Assembly: GCF_910589235.1 (NCBI RefSeq)
Contig: NC_060978.1
Coordinates: 1,909,877-1,973,876 of the forward strand
Length of the DNA stretch: 64,000 nt
From: Vespa crabro
Taxonomy: Eukaryota; Arthropoda; Insecta; Hymenoptera; Vespidae
Direction of reading: 5' to 3'
Shown here: positions 23,374-35,491 of the stretch, one piece after another
How the letters are laid out: each line of letters starts with the position of its first letter
Numbering within the stretch: position 1 is the first letter of the stretch
Position numbers and translations under genes: made by a program
The notes under the pieces: model-generated
Told to the model about the DNA's origin: nothing
What the model saw: the letters and a program-made list of their open reading frames with translations, nothing else
The model's database searches: none

Positions 23374-24752
23374 CATATATAGATAAAGATAGACAAAGAC
23401 AAAGATAGAATGTAGTAGGCTCGAACTTCGAACGGTGGCAAGGCAACAACGAAATTGCCTGCCGTCTCTTTTGTTTATCTTTCGTCAGAAAATTTGTTCC
23501 TTGTTTTCTAAAAATCAAATTTCTCTTCTGTCCTTTTTCATCCCGTAAAACGTACTGAAAATAATGAAAATATAATTTTCACGTTTAAAAATATATAAAT
23601 ATTACTGTAGAATTTATATCGTTTGTGAAATATTTTTACGAATTTACAAAGGACGTATATAATAATATTCTATTGTGTTAGAGTAAAAATTTATTTTTTT
23701 TCTTTTTTCCTTTTTTTTTTGTCTTCCTCTTCTTTTTTCGTTCGTTTATTTTCTATTCGTTCGTTCGTTCGTTTGTTTGTTTTTAATAAATATCTTCTCA
23801 ATATATAAATGTTTTTATTTGTTCGATGCAAAACAGTAAAATAGAAAAATTGAAAAATTTTAATCTCTCTCTCTCTCTCTCTCTCTCTTCGTAGACTATA
23901 ATATTTTTTTCTAAAAAAAAAAACAACGAAAAACTATAAAAATAACAAAAAGAAAAAAAGAAAAGAAACTTATTACAGATGATATTTATTTATTTATTTA
24001 ATCATAATAAATATTCTTAATTAACAATAAGTACGCCATTTTGAATTAATTTTAATCGTTTAGCAGTTAATTCGTTCGTTTATATATAACAAAAATAAGA
24101 CCATAAACGAAAAAAATATGATTAAACTCGTCGGTCGTTTGCTTTTCAACTTCGTAAAATTTTACAAAATAGAGAAATTCTTCGTTAGATCTTCGAAATA
24201 CTACCATTACAATCCGTCTATCCATCCATCCATCCATCCATTCATCCATCTATCCATCCATCCATCCATCCATTCGTCCGTATTCCAGACGGCGTCCTTT
24301 ATGACGATCGATTGTACCTACTACGATGGTTGAACATTCGGAACATGATAGATTGCTATTTCTCTAGAAAGAGAGAGAGAGAGTGAGAGTGAGAGAGAGA
24401 GAGAGAGAGTATGTGAGAAAAAGAGAAAGAAAAGAAAAAAAAGAATCCAGGTATAGTCGACGAACGTTATACAAGAATTTTCCAAGTTTTTATTTCGAGT
24501 CACGAATTTTTTGCTTTTTCCAAGTAAATATATTACCTAAACATTTTCCTTTTCTCACGGTCTTTTTACATTTTCCATGCATTCATAATTTTTATTCTCT
24601 TTGAAAAACTTTGCTAAACAGAAGGGAGGAAAAAGAAAAAAAAAAAAAAGAAAAAGAAAAAGAGAAAAAGAAAGAGAGAAAGAGAAAAGAACAAGAATTT
24701 TTCTTTCACATGGTTTCAATAATTTTCGATAGGAATTTTTTATTTTATAACG

Positions 24753-24797
<45 letters not shown>

Positions 24798-25231
24798 TGA
24801 TCATTAGTATTGAATATAATATATAAATGATATAAATGATATAATTATTAATACGAATATAATATATTAGTACGAATATATTAATTATTATTATATGAAC
24901 AATTAAATTTCTTATTACTGGGAAGAAGAGAAAACAAAAAAGAAAAAGGAAGAAAAAAGAAAAGGAAATAATAAACGATAGAAACGTTAAAATTGATTAA
25001 ATAAAAAAAATCTTTGTAGAGATAAATGTTTCGTAAAATTATTATGATTTCATTACTTATCCAAATACTTGCATTAGAATCCCCATAGAATTAAGTAATC
25101 CATCATTTATATATATATATATATAAATGTGTCAGTGGTGTGAAATCTACTTAATTATATTTATTTTCTAATAATTATTTCAAAACGATGACTATAGAAA
25201 TTAAAGATAGTCGTATTAGTTTCTAATCTAT

Positions 25232-25270
<39 letters not shown>
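23301..25270. other. Repeat-rich gene-free stretch
   Basis: (GA)n at 23,343-23,370, a small hairpin at about 23,440-23,468 (GGCA-GGCAA arms), (CT)n at 23,863-23,887, ATCC repeats at 24,217-24,275, (GA)n at 24,369-24,408, (AT)n at 24,767-24,793 and (CT)n at 25,233-25,267. No gene. Confidence 0.55.
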
Positions 25271-25271
<1 letters not shown>

Positions 25272-25575
25272 TTGTAGAATAATTCGATTCAAGTTCGTAT
25301 TGGTCTTAATAGCCGTTAAAAATCGAAATCCGGAAGTTGTCCTCGCGTACAACGTGAAATTTTTTTTCATGGCTTCTCTATGGGGGTTGAACGAACGACT
25401 AGTATATACAGCTGAATGGCTAAACGAGATCTTCTCTCGTTTCATAGGTATTAGGCACTTGCACGTGTACAAACGTGTATATACTCGTAAGACTATGTAG
25501 ATTATGTGGACTAGTTAGGTAGTTAGATAGGTAGGTAGGTAGCTAGGTAGGTAGGTAGGTAGATAGGTAGCATAA
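25271..25575. other. Unique island followed by TAGG microsatellite
   Basis: Unique sequence at 25,271-25,498 with an open frame of 66 residues lacking any known motif, then (TAGG)n from about 25,512 to 25,570. The TAGG run resembles the insect telomere word TTAGG only by composition; it is tetrameric and not an array of TTAGG. Confidence 0.45.
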
Positions 25576-25705
25576 TATATTAGAAATGCTAAAATAGAAA
25601 TACATACACTCGTTTCTGCTTAATAGTGGCGTATCTTTATTTAGTTTCAACAATATCATCGAATAACTCTATGACTTCCTTTCTTTTCTCTTTTTTTTCT
25701 CTCTT

Positions 25706-25736
<31 letters not shown>

Positions 25737-26521
25737 TTTCTTTCTCTTTTTTTGGTCTCGTTTTTTCTTTTTTTTCTTTTTTTTTCTTTATCATTCCTTC
25801 GAACAAATCATTTATTTATTTGTTAGATAAACGACGATATCCGAGATTAATAGACAAAAAATTATTTTGTATCAATCGATCTCTGGTGTATCTCGTAGAT
25901 TTTGTTTTTTTTCTCTCTCTCTCTCTGTCTCTTTTTTTTTCTTTTCGATATATATTTACAACGGAACGCGCCATTTTATAAGTATATATATATATATATT
26001 TTTTTTATATATATTAGATCTTATACTTATGACTAATTGATTAATATCTATATACAACGTTTCAATCAAATATAATATCAATTAAATATCAATCGATATC
26101 TAAGATTTACTTACAACAATATTACAATATAAAATACATATTACATATACATTGATCGTATTTTAAGATCGTACAAGTAAAATGCATAGAGAAAAATTAT
26201 CAGTATATTAACGTAGATTAAATTCTTATCATTTTCTTTTAGAAAGCAAACTTTTGTTTAGATATTGAATGAAAATAAAACAAAAAAAAAAAAAAAACAA
26301 AAGAAAAAAAAAAAGAAAAAAAAGGAAATAAAGAATAAAACAAAAAGAATAAAGAGAACGTAGGATTTAACTCGTTTAACATCTTTTTTCCCATTTTTCC
26401 CATAAATGATAATTAAGACGTTGAAGATGAAAACGAAAAAAACGAAAAAAAAAAAAAAGAAAAAAAAAGAAAAAAGAAAAAAAAAGAAAAGATAAAAGAT
26501 ACGCTGTAAACACACGCTTCT

Positions 26522-26564
<43 letters not shown>

Positions 26565-26590
26565 CTATATAATAAAAAAAAGATGGGTTA
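25576..26590. other. T-rich, AT-rich and A-rich gene-free stretch
   Basis: CTT trinucleotides at 25,703-25,735, T-rich blocks, AT-rich unique sequence (25,960-26,270), A-rich blocks (26,275-26,500), (CA)n at 26,523-26,539 and (AT)n at 26,540-26,564. No gene. Confidence 0.55.
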
Positions 26591-27260
26591 TCGTGAAAAC
26601 GTACGAGGAAGTAAACGTTATGTAAACGAGGATTCAGGAGGAGAGAGAATAAAAAAAGAAAAAAAAGAAAAAAAAGAAAAAAAAAAAAAGATTTTTCTTG
26701 GTATGTACATACTTACATAAGTACGGCCCTGTTTAGAGACGCATATCACAGGTAAGAGTATGCCCGATGGATAGTAGAGAGTAGTAGTAGGTAGGTCGTG
26801 TAGATGCTTATGGAAGGTTACACGTGCTAGTTCGTTCTCCGAAAGGTCGGTCGTTCGATGGTACCAACATAACACGTTGACTAGTATCGAGCAAGGACAA
26901 CGGCCTGGTTTCCACCGGCCACGTAGAACACGCATGTAGAAGTGGAATTCAAAGAGAGTGCTCTCGCCATTTGCGATCGAAAACAAAAAAAGGAAAAAGA
27001 GAAAAAAAAAAGAAAGAGAGAGAGAGAGTAACGGCGAACAAGCGGATATTCAGGCAAAGGGAACGATTCTCTTCTCTCCCTCCCGCCCTCCCTACCCCCG
27101 TTCTATCCCTCTGCCCCTCGAGCCCCCTCTACCCCTTCCCTTATTCCGCGGCCCCACCCCTCTGCCCACCTCTTCTTCTCTATGTATTCACGGGGTCGTT
27201 ATCCCCTTTCGTATTTGGGTCACCGTTCTCGCTACTGGGGCGCCTAGCGCCCAATTTTTT
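26590..27260. other. Unique island and C-rich polypyrimidine tract
   Basis: Unique sequence at 26,700-26,975 with ACACGTGCT near 26,820. A minus-strand frame of about 100 residues crosses it and has no recognisable domain. At 27,068-27,180 the + strand is C-rich polypyrimidine. A hairpin GGGCGC-CTA-GCGCCC lies at about 27,238-27,252. Candidate regulatory DNA. Confidence 0.35.
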
Positions 27261-27284
27261 AACACTCTCTTCCTTTAGTCTCTC

Positions 27285-27990
27285 ACCCATGGGAAAATTC
27301 CTCTTTCGATATTCCATTGGTTTTCTTTTCTTTTCTTTTCTCTTCATCTTTCTTCCTTTCTTTTTTCTTTTTTTTTTTTTTTTCTTTCTTTCTTTCCTTT
27401 CTACTACTCTTCAACGACGACTCGTCTCGAATATTGGGTATGTTATTTGTAGTAAGACAGTAAAGGACAGAGGGCAAGGGACAGGGGGGCAATGGGGTAA
27501 GGGCCAGCGGGTGGGGGGGGGGCGGAAAGGATAAGTGTCCTTCTTCTTCTTCTTCTTCTTTTTTTCTTTTCTTTTCTTTTTCTTTTTTTTTTTTTTTTCT
27601 TTTTTTTATGAACCAATGTGTATCGCCCGACGCTACTTGAAATCGACCAATGTCATTTTTCACACTATGCTTCATGGAAAACCATGGGAAAATTTCTCTT
27701 TCGACATTTTATCGGACTCCATGTTTTTATTCTTCGAAAACGACTACAACGATGTCGACGACAATGACGACGACGATGACGACGACTTGTCTCGTTGATA
27801 CGTTATCGATAATGGGGTGGAAGAAGGAAGAGGGGTTGGGGTACCAGGAAATGTCTTTTTTTTCTCTTTTTTTTATCAACGAATGCATCCTGACACTTAA
27901 CCTGATAACGAATGCATCTTGACACTAACCCCCCCCCCCCGCCCATGAGAAAATCCTTTTTGCTTTTTCGATATTCCATTGATTGTTTTT
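27285..27990 (+). repeat. Three dispersed copies of a 40-base motif plus G-rich tract
   Basis: A block reading CCATGGGAAAATTCCTC then TTTCGATATTCCATTG occurs at 27,285-27,325, diverged at 27,682-27,715 and again at 27,942-27,990. A 26-base word ending CGAATGCATC.TGACACT is tandemly doubled at about 27,878-27,925. A G-quadruplex-type tract sits at 27,471-27,530. GAC/GAT repeats lie at 27,752-27,786. Confidence 0.55.
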
Positions 27991-27999
27991 CTCTCTTTT

Positions 28000-28746
28000 T
28001 TTTTTTTTTCCTTTCCTTTTTGTTAATCCTTTCATTGTATTTATGGTAATATTTGTTTAATGCTTTTGCTTGTTTTCTACTTCTTAATTTTTCATTTTTC
28101 CTTTACACCAAAAGCAAATGCATTCTTCTCGTCATTCCTCGTGCACCTAACGACGATTTTTATTTTATTACTCTTTTATTATACTTTTATTACTCTTTCT
28201 ATGATAGTTCCGCCATGATGAAATTCCACGTTTGCTTCCCATGAATCGTTTCTTTTTTTTTTTTTTTTTCATTTCTTCTTTCTTTTTTTTCTTTTTCTTT
28301 TTCCTTCATTTCATTTTTTTTAACTTTCTCAAGATTCATCGCATAGCAGGTGTTATTGCGAGTGAAAGTGAAAATCGTTTTTCTTATTTCATTTCTCTTA
28401 ATGACAATCTTTCTTCTTGTTGTTGTTGTTGCTGTTGTTTTCTTTTTTCATTCGTGCATTTATATACATGTACGAATAAGTGCATTTTTTTTCTTTTCTT
28501 TTCTTTTTTTTTTCCTTTTTTTTTGTTAACGATGCTATTATAAAACTATCGTGACTATTTCGATACAATTGTGGACACATATATATATATATATATAATG
28601 TTAGTTCCTTTTTTCGAGGTAGATAATTACGAGAAATACATTGAAATTTCTTTAATCTGATAATGAGAAAGAGAAAAAGAGAAAGATCAAGATAGAATTA
28701 GAGATGGACAGGCAGATAAATAGAGAGAAATGGTACAAGAGAAAAA

Positions 28747-28779
<33 letters not shown>

Positions 28780-29500
28780 GGAGAGAGAAAGAGAGAAAAA
28801 GAAAAAGAAAAAGTACATTAGAAAGGAATTGTAATAGCTAAGTTAGCGAAGGTTAATTATTTTTATCCATCTAATTCTTATCCTCGTTCTTCTAATTATA
28901 CTTTTACCTAATTCCCTTTTTCCTTACGTTTTAATTACATTTCATTCTTATACATCGTCAAACGTTATCGCATAATTTGCAATCTTGTACAATAAACTTA
29001 ATATTCATTAATATCCGTTGAATAACGAATAACATTGTATTAGTCATTAAATAATCAAAGATATAAATTAGAAATAGGGAAACATAATTACCAAAGAAAT
29101 TTAAATGTCATTTTCGAAAATCAATTATGTCTATTCAAAATCGAAACTTTCATAATTTTCATATTCGACAATATCGGAATAGATCGTTGATTACATACGA
29201 ATGTGAATGAGATTGATTTGAAAAATGAAAGAAAAAGGAAAAAAGAAAAAAAAAAAAAGATAGAAAGAAACAAACGAATAAACAAACGAACAAACGATAT
29301 AAATAAAACAATAAAATGAAACGATTACCTAGATACAAAATTTACGTATTTACATATGTACATGCATACGTATTTACTACTTACGTATATATATATATAT
29401 TAGATTGATTTGTTTTACGAAGTTAGAACGTATAAAAGCTTAGTAGGTATCTATCGATTTTTCACGGTCACATAATACATATATATATATATATATATAT
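28000..29500. other. T-rich then AT-rich gene-free stretch
   Basis: T-rich blocks (28,000-28,540) with unique pieces, GA repeats at 28,745-28,800, then AT-rich unique sequence to the mariner left end. No gene seen. Confidence 0.5.
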
Positions 29501-29504
29501 ATTA

Positions 29505-30800
29505 GGGTGTCCCATAAGTTTCTTTCTTTTTCCTAATATGAAATGAAAACACAATGTTTACTGTTTAAGATATTATTTATTTTGTTATATAAGAACCCTT
29601 TTTGCTCTATTATCTTCTTCCATCTCTCAGGAAGTCTCATTATGTCCTCTTTCAAAAATTGTTGTCTTTTGAACAAGAAATAATCCTGGAGGTGCGTTTT
29701 TATTTCGCTGATGGATTGAAAGTGCTTATCGCGAAGAAAATTTTTTAAGGACAGAAATAAATAATAATCAGATGAAGCGAGATCTGGAGAATATGCAGGA
29801 TGCGGTAAAACATCCCAATCAAAATGTAAGAGTAATTTATCTTATCGCTAATGCAATATGTGGTCTCGCGTTTGCCATGATGAAAAACAATGCCTCGTCG
29901 GTTCATTAATTCTAGCCATTTTTTTGTTATGGCAAACTTTGATCAATTGATTCAGTTTTGATGACAGTATTTCGTAGAATTTATTGTTTCATCTTGACGA
30001 AGGAGCTCGTAGAAAATTACGCCTTTCCAATCTCACCAAATGGACAAAAGAATTTTTTTTGAGATGTAATCCAACCTTTGCGATTAATTGAAGCCCTATT
30101 TATTGTCCTTACATCAAGTGGGTTTTCTATGCACATTTTCATATAAAATCCAAGTTTCGTCTCCAAGTGACAAACCTCTTTAGATATGAATCTTTTTCAT
30201 GTCGCTGGAAAAGCAAGTCGCACGTAAGAGATGCGATTCATAAGCCTGATCTCCGTCAGTAAGTGCGAAACCTAAACTTCGCAGCGATTAACATATCCCA
30301 TCATCTTGGTTAAGTGATTATGCACTGTTGTTTTGGGAGGTATTCACTATCTCGCGCCTACTATATCGCTGATTTTCATCAAGCATGATCCTTGATAAGG
30401 TTCGTATCCGTTGTTTTTGGGCGGTCGCTGTAATCTTCATCTTACAGATTAAAAATTTCCCCCTGTAAATTTTTTCAACCAATTGCGAACACTTGTAATA
30501 GTTATAGAATCATCCCCGTAAATGGTACAAATCTCATGGACAGTATTCTTTACACTATCACCTTTTTCGAAACAATGAAGCCATAATATGCCGTAAATGT
30601 CGTCTTTCTCTGTCCATGTTTAACGCTGTGGATGAAAGTTTTAAAAAAGACTGTGGCACAAACGAAACGTACTATAAAAGAGCTCTAGGAAGACTGAAAC
30701 TAATGACATAGACGGCTAATAGATAAGACTGCATGTTTGCACAAGCAAAGCTAGATAAGGCGATTCATAGTGCGATGAGAAAGAAACTTTTGGGACACCC
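29505..30800 (-). mobile_element. Mariner-family DNA transposon, degenerate
   Basis: The terminal inverted repeats read GGGTGTCCCATAAGTTTCTTTCT at the left (29,505) and the same with one change at the right (ending 30,800), each flanked by TA, the mariner target. Total length of about 1.3 kb matches full-length mariners. The inside carries a broken transposase on the - strand. This is a nearly full-length but dead copy sitting in (AT)n DNA. Confidence 0.9.
29533..30617 (-). pseudogene. Mariner transposase relic (DD34D type)
   Basis: Read on the - strand from an ATG at 30,617 (MDRE start) to a TAG at 29,533-29,535. Family landmarks are present but spread over different frames: an N-terminal helix-turn-helix part with VHEICTIYGDD, then DEDYSDRP, then the first catalytic-Asp block GDETWILYENVH (about 30,135-30,167), an NARPH block, and the last block HPAYSPDLASSDYYLF (about 29,755-29,800), followed by about 60 intact C-terminal residues. 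In-frame stops and several frameshifts interrupt it, and in the in-frame reading the Asp before NARPH is replaced by Ala. It cannot make a working enzyme. A full transposase of this type is about 345 aa, which fits the length. Confidence 0.88.
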
Positions 30801-30802
30801 TA

Positions 30803-31189
30803 TATATATATATGGAAGAGAAAGAGATATATATATATATATATAAAGATATAAAGGTATATATATATATATATATATATCTTTCTTTCCCATTGGAAAA
30901 CTCATGGCGTGCATTAGAGTTTTTCTCTGGGGTTTGGATGAAGGAAGGGAAGGGAAGGGGAGGAGAGAAAACGAAGGGGTAAGGAGGTAGGGGTCGAAGA
31001 GAAGGAAAAGGAGGTGGGGTGTGTCTTTTTTCCCCCATTGCTTTTCTCCTGTTCCTCCTATTCTCAATATCGACCCCGAGCTTTAGGTATATTTTCTCGA
31101 CCCAATACGAAGGGTCGATGTCCCCCCTCCTTCCTCCCCCTATCCCTCCCGCCGGATATTTCGACTGCCGGAAATCGTGGCTCACGGCA

Positions 31190-31232
<43 letters not shown>

Positions 31233-31574
31233 CCTTTTTCTTTCTCTTTTTCCTTCTAAAGCGGCCACCAACACAATAGATTTTATTTCCAGGATGCCCA
31301 AGTGTTTTTATTTATTCCATCTAAAGCCCCCCCCCCCTTTCTCCAGTCAATGTATATACCACCTTTTTTACCACCCACCACTAGACTAGACTTTCCTAAT
31401 CCTTTTTCCTACCAACACATTTTCTGCCCTTTAATAATAATAATTAATGATAACAATAATAATAATAATAATAATTATAATAATAATAATAATATATTTT
31501 ACTACAATTAAGTTTGTTAATGCATGTTATTCTCTTCTCATTCACGTAAGAGAAACAGATAAAGAAAGAAATAA

Positions 31575-31620
<46 letters not shown>

Positions 31621-31860
31621 GGATAAATAAAACGTACGATAGAAAAATGATGTTAGTCTCGTTCATTAGAAAAAGAAAAAAGATAATCATAATAAATGCG
31701 GTATATCGAAAGTAATTTTCGAAAAGGAACAAAAAAAGAAAAAGAAAAAAGAAAAAGATAAATAAAGAAATAAAATATTTTCACAAAGAATATTAACGAA
31801 GTATGGATAATTCTCTAAAATTTATATATATATATATATATGTACTTATGCATATCTAAT
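30803..31860. other. Gene-free stretch with G-rich and AT repeats
   Basis: (TA)n at 30,802-30,880, GGGAA-type purine repeats at 30,940-31,018, a unique island at 31,020-31,190 with an inverted repeat (TCGACCC at 31,097-31,103, GGGTCGA at 31,112-31,118), (CT)n to 31,245, AAT repeats at 31,435-31,495 and (GA)n at 31,577-31,615. No gene. Confidence 0.5.
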
Positions 31861-32110
31861 TATGTATGTATTCAAGGTATCTTAAAGTTCGAAAAATGTT
31901 GACAAGTATCGAATTTAATAAGTCGACGACAATCGGTAGAAATAACTGGGACGATCAGAAGGAATTCGTGGCAAGTCGGTTCTCGAAAGGGGATCAAGAG
32001 GGTCCTCTCTAGAATTTTATCGGTTGCCACTGGCAACACGGCTCAAGTTGATTCTGTCGCTCTAGGCAAGATGCCGCGCATACACACACGCACACGCACA
32101 CGCACACATA
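31861..32110. promoter_or_regulatory. Unique island with RFX-type X-box
   Basis: A non-repetitive island. GTTGCC-ACT-GGCAAC at 32,023-32,037 is a perfect 6-bp inverted repeat with a 3-base spacer, which fits the X-box bound by RFX factors (GTTRCC, 1-3 bases, RGYAAC). RFX sites mark ciliary and sensory-neuron genes in animals. The target gene is not evident in this window. Confidence 0.45.
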
Positions 32111-32275
32111 CATACATACACCCACACCCACAGAGAGGAAGAGAGAAAGAAAGATAGAGAGAAACACGCATACACATGCATATTATGTGCATGTATATAC
32201 ATATGTATGTATGTATGTAAATATGTACATAACAGCAGTGGCTTCTCCTTTGGATAGCTATGTACCTATACTATG

Positions 32276-32324
<49 letters not shown>

Positions 32325-32739
32325 GTATCTGTGAAGAGAAAGTGAAAAATAAAAGGTCAAAAACGTGAAGCTGATCGACTTGTGTGTGAGGAAAAAAAAA
32401 AAAAAGAGAGAAAGAAGAAGTAAAAGAAGAAACAAAAGGAGACAAAAGAAATAGAGAAACAACCCCTTCTTTCTTTACTTTGATATAACTTTGACTTTTT
32501 TTACGCAACTTTACCTTTTTTTATCGTTTTTCTTTTCTGTGGACACTGGGAAGAGGGAGGGAGGGAGGGAGGGAGAGGGTGGTAGATGGGATTTTAAGAG
32601 AAAAAGGAAGAAAGACGAAAAAAAAATAAAAAGAAATAGAAATGAAACATCGTAGGAGAAAAAAAAAGAAAGAAGAAAAAAAAATAAAAGAAAAAAGACA
32701 ATAAAACAAAATATTAAAGAAACAAGAATTCCTTTAAAT

Positions 32740-32784
<45 letters not shown>

Positions 32785-32815
32785 CTTTTTAATTTCTTTT
32801 TTCTTGATATCTGTA

Positions 32816-32887
<72 letters not shown>

Positions 32888-32980
32888 GACATATACATAT
32901 ACACACACACATATATAGAGTGCATAATGCATAGTGCACACATGCATATATACATACATACGTAAATATATACGTTTATT
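32111..32980. repeat. CA, TA, GT, GA and purine repeats
   Basis: CA-rich 32,080-32,130, (TA)n/(GT)n at 32,276-32,323, purine tract 32,385-32,460, GGGA repeats (32,548-32,580, G-quadruplex-type), A-rich 32,590-32,730, (CT)n at 32,742-32,780, (CA)n/(TA)n at 32,816-32,882. No gene. Confidence 0.65.
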
Positions 32981-33298
32981 CAGCTGTCAAAGAAATTTGA
33001 AAGGATTCTCTTTTGTACAGTGATTCGGCCGATATTTTCCGAATTATAGCTCGCAGATCGTAAAGTTTAATGGGCAAAACTAGTTATAGGATTTCGACTA
33101 TGAGCCGATCGTCGAATGGACGCTTTAAAAATTCTGATGCTTTATCGTCTATGGACGGTCTGTTAATAATTGAAGGCCAAGAGCCCTCGTTTAACCTTTA
33201 TTGCCTACGAAATTATACTATTTCCACGAAGTGCCTGTTTGCCGCTCACTCCGAGCATTCTTTCAAATTCGAAGATGGAGAGACAGAGACAGAGGCAG

Positions 33299-33335
<37 letters not shown>

Positions 33336-33385
33336 TCAAACGAATCATTTTGCAAGTTGCAGCTTCGAACAAAACCTGTGTATTT
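32981..33385 (+). other. Unique island with a 115-residue open frame
   Basis: Unique sequence carries a frame from 33,070 to 33,417 whose first 60 residues are of normal composition and whose remainder is GA-repeat and poly-T translation. No domain is recognised and no convincing splice site frames it. It may be a chance frame over a conserved element. Confidence 0.2.
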
Positions 33386-33509
33386 TCTTTTTTTCTTTTT
33401 TTCATTTTTTTATATAGTCATTCATAAAAAATTATATATATTTATATAATCGCATTATATGAAATCGTTCGGAGAACATGTCGATCTGAATGAGATATAA
33501 TTTTACGAT

Positions 33510-33566
<57 letters not shown>

Positions 33567-33853
33567 TTATATCTAAAAATATTGTATATATATATAGAAT
33601 TTATATATTTATTATTCTTAGAGAAACATTTGTAAAAAAAAAATATTCCATTATGATATTTGATTATAACGAATAAATTATTACAATGTGAATATTTCTT
33701 TTGTTTTCTTTTGTTATTTTTCTATTTCTTTTTAGTGGGTAGGAAAGAGGTAGTAATTTTTTTTCTTTTTTTCTTAATCGCACAAAAAGAACGATCGTAA
33801 TTTTTAGATGAAAATTTGTACGTATTCATTTCTAATACGTTATGTACATATAC

Positions 33854-33888
<35 letters not shown>

Positions 33889-34951
33889 AGGGTATATAAA
33901 TATTTTTTTTTGTTTATAACAAATAGACACAAACACGTTATATTACTAATAAACGTTTATGCGACATATATAATTTATTTTAATAGATAATTCATCATAA
34001 TTTATTTTCCTGATATTATTTAATTGAATGAAAATATATGTCGGCGAACGTAAAATCGCAAGTCGCAAAATAAAATGGCGATTTGCGTGTTAGGTCACGA
34101 ATTACGAGACCTTAAGAAAGAAAAGATGGCGCCACCAGTTGGGTTGACAAATCATCCTACAATAATACTCTATTCGTGATTTACGTAATATCTTGAAAAA
34201 AAATTCAATTTCATTTTATATTGATCGTTCGAAAATAATTATCCAATATATTATAATATACATTAATTAACGTATGCATATGTGCGTGTACACGTGCATG
34301 TATATACGTTGATATTTATTACATAATAATACGTAAAAAGTATTGGATAAAAAATATATACGTAGACATTTTATATATTTTTTCTTTCTTCCTTTATTTT
34401 TTTCTCTCTTTCATTCTTCTTTTTTCTTTATCTCTCTCTCTCTCTCTCTCTTTTTTTTTGTTTTTTTCTTCTTCGTTTACATCAATCGCAATTGAATTCT
34501 TTTTTCTTTTTTTTTTTATCGAACGATTTCTTCTTTTCTTCTTTTTCTTTTCGTACGATCGAAGATTAAAGATGATATTTTAAAAATGCCACGAAACTTT
34601 TTAATAATCATATAACTATTAAGGATATATTATATTTCATAATTAAATAAACGACATTTGTATAATATTCGTTCAATGAAAATTAATTGTCATTCTTTAT
34701 CCGTCAATTTAAGATTATGTATAATATAATATGGTTGCATTTGAATTGCAACAGTATATAAAATTATATGTATATAATATAATATTTTATTGTGTACGTA
34801 TTTAATTTCTTTTTTTTTTTTGTAAGACAAAAGAATAAACGATTAGTGTTTATTTATATAATAAAATAATAGAAATTTTATTAATCATAATCGTGAACTA
34901 GTATAAATTATTTATTTCCTTTATATAAGATTATATATGTATAAATATACA

Positions 34952-35019
<68 letters not shown>

Positions 35020-35080
35020 TATATTAGAACAGTTTAGAGTAGACGGATGTACGTTCAAATGATAAATCAGATAAATGTGA
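33386..35080. other. AT-rich gene-free stretch
   Basis: (AT)n at 33,513-33,561 and 34,955-35,011, (GT)n at 33,867-33,887, long AT-rich unique sequence. One unique patch (34,030-34,155) is described separately. No gene. Confidence 0.5.
34118..34140 (-). promoter_or_regulatory. CTCF-like / YY1-like motif
   Basis: AAGATGGCGCC followed by ACCAGTTGG. GCGCCACCAGTTGG matches the reverse CTCF core GCGCCMYCTRSTGG at 12 of 14 positions, and AAGATGGC also fits a YY1/Pho site. Binding is inference. Confidence 0.3.
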
Positions 35081-35430
35081 AGATCATTATTGTAATAAAA
35101 TTAATATCATAGGTAAGTATTGTCCTAGTTCGAAATTACACAATAAATGCAGTGGTCCCTTTTGGTTTAGATCTACAAAATGGCGTAGATTCGTATGGAC
35201 GGCATCATGGTTCACCTTATTCCAGAGGGGTTGAAGCCCTATTCCACGAACCACAAAGCCACCCTTCACGAGGGTTGAATCCTCGAACCCCTCGGTACGG
35301 TAAATTTGAAAGTAACATGGCGGCATAAGAGATAGGAGGTGGGAGGAAGGCGAAAAGGAGGAGGGGAAGCATAGAGAGAAACGTGAGGCGAATGGTCTCC
35401 CGGGAAATTTCTGGAAAATTACCTCACTGT
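35080..35430. other. Unique island
   Basis: About 340 bases of balanced sequence with a minus-strand frame of over 100 residues. That frame runs into an AT repeat, shows no domain and gives no splice support. It has a GGGTT/AACCC hairpin near 35,272-35,290. It does not fold into a tRNA by eye. Candidate conserved non-coding element. Confidence 0.3.
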
Positions 35431-35458
35431 ATTTGATATATATAAATATCTGTGTATG

Positions 35459-35491
<33 letters not shown>

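Noticed and set aside
25512..25570. Telomere-like repeat
   Set aside because: The unit is TAGG, four bases, not the insect TTAGG pentamer, and it is short and interstitial.
26618..26986. 122-residue frame on the - strand
   Set aside because: No domain, no splice support, ends in poly-Phe from an A-rich tract. Kept as a unique island only.
33070..33417. 115-residue frame on the + strand
   Set aside because: Half of it is GA-repeat and poly-T translation; the rest has no homology I can recognise. Left as a low-confidence island.
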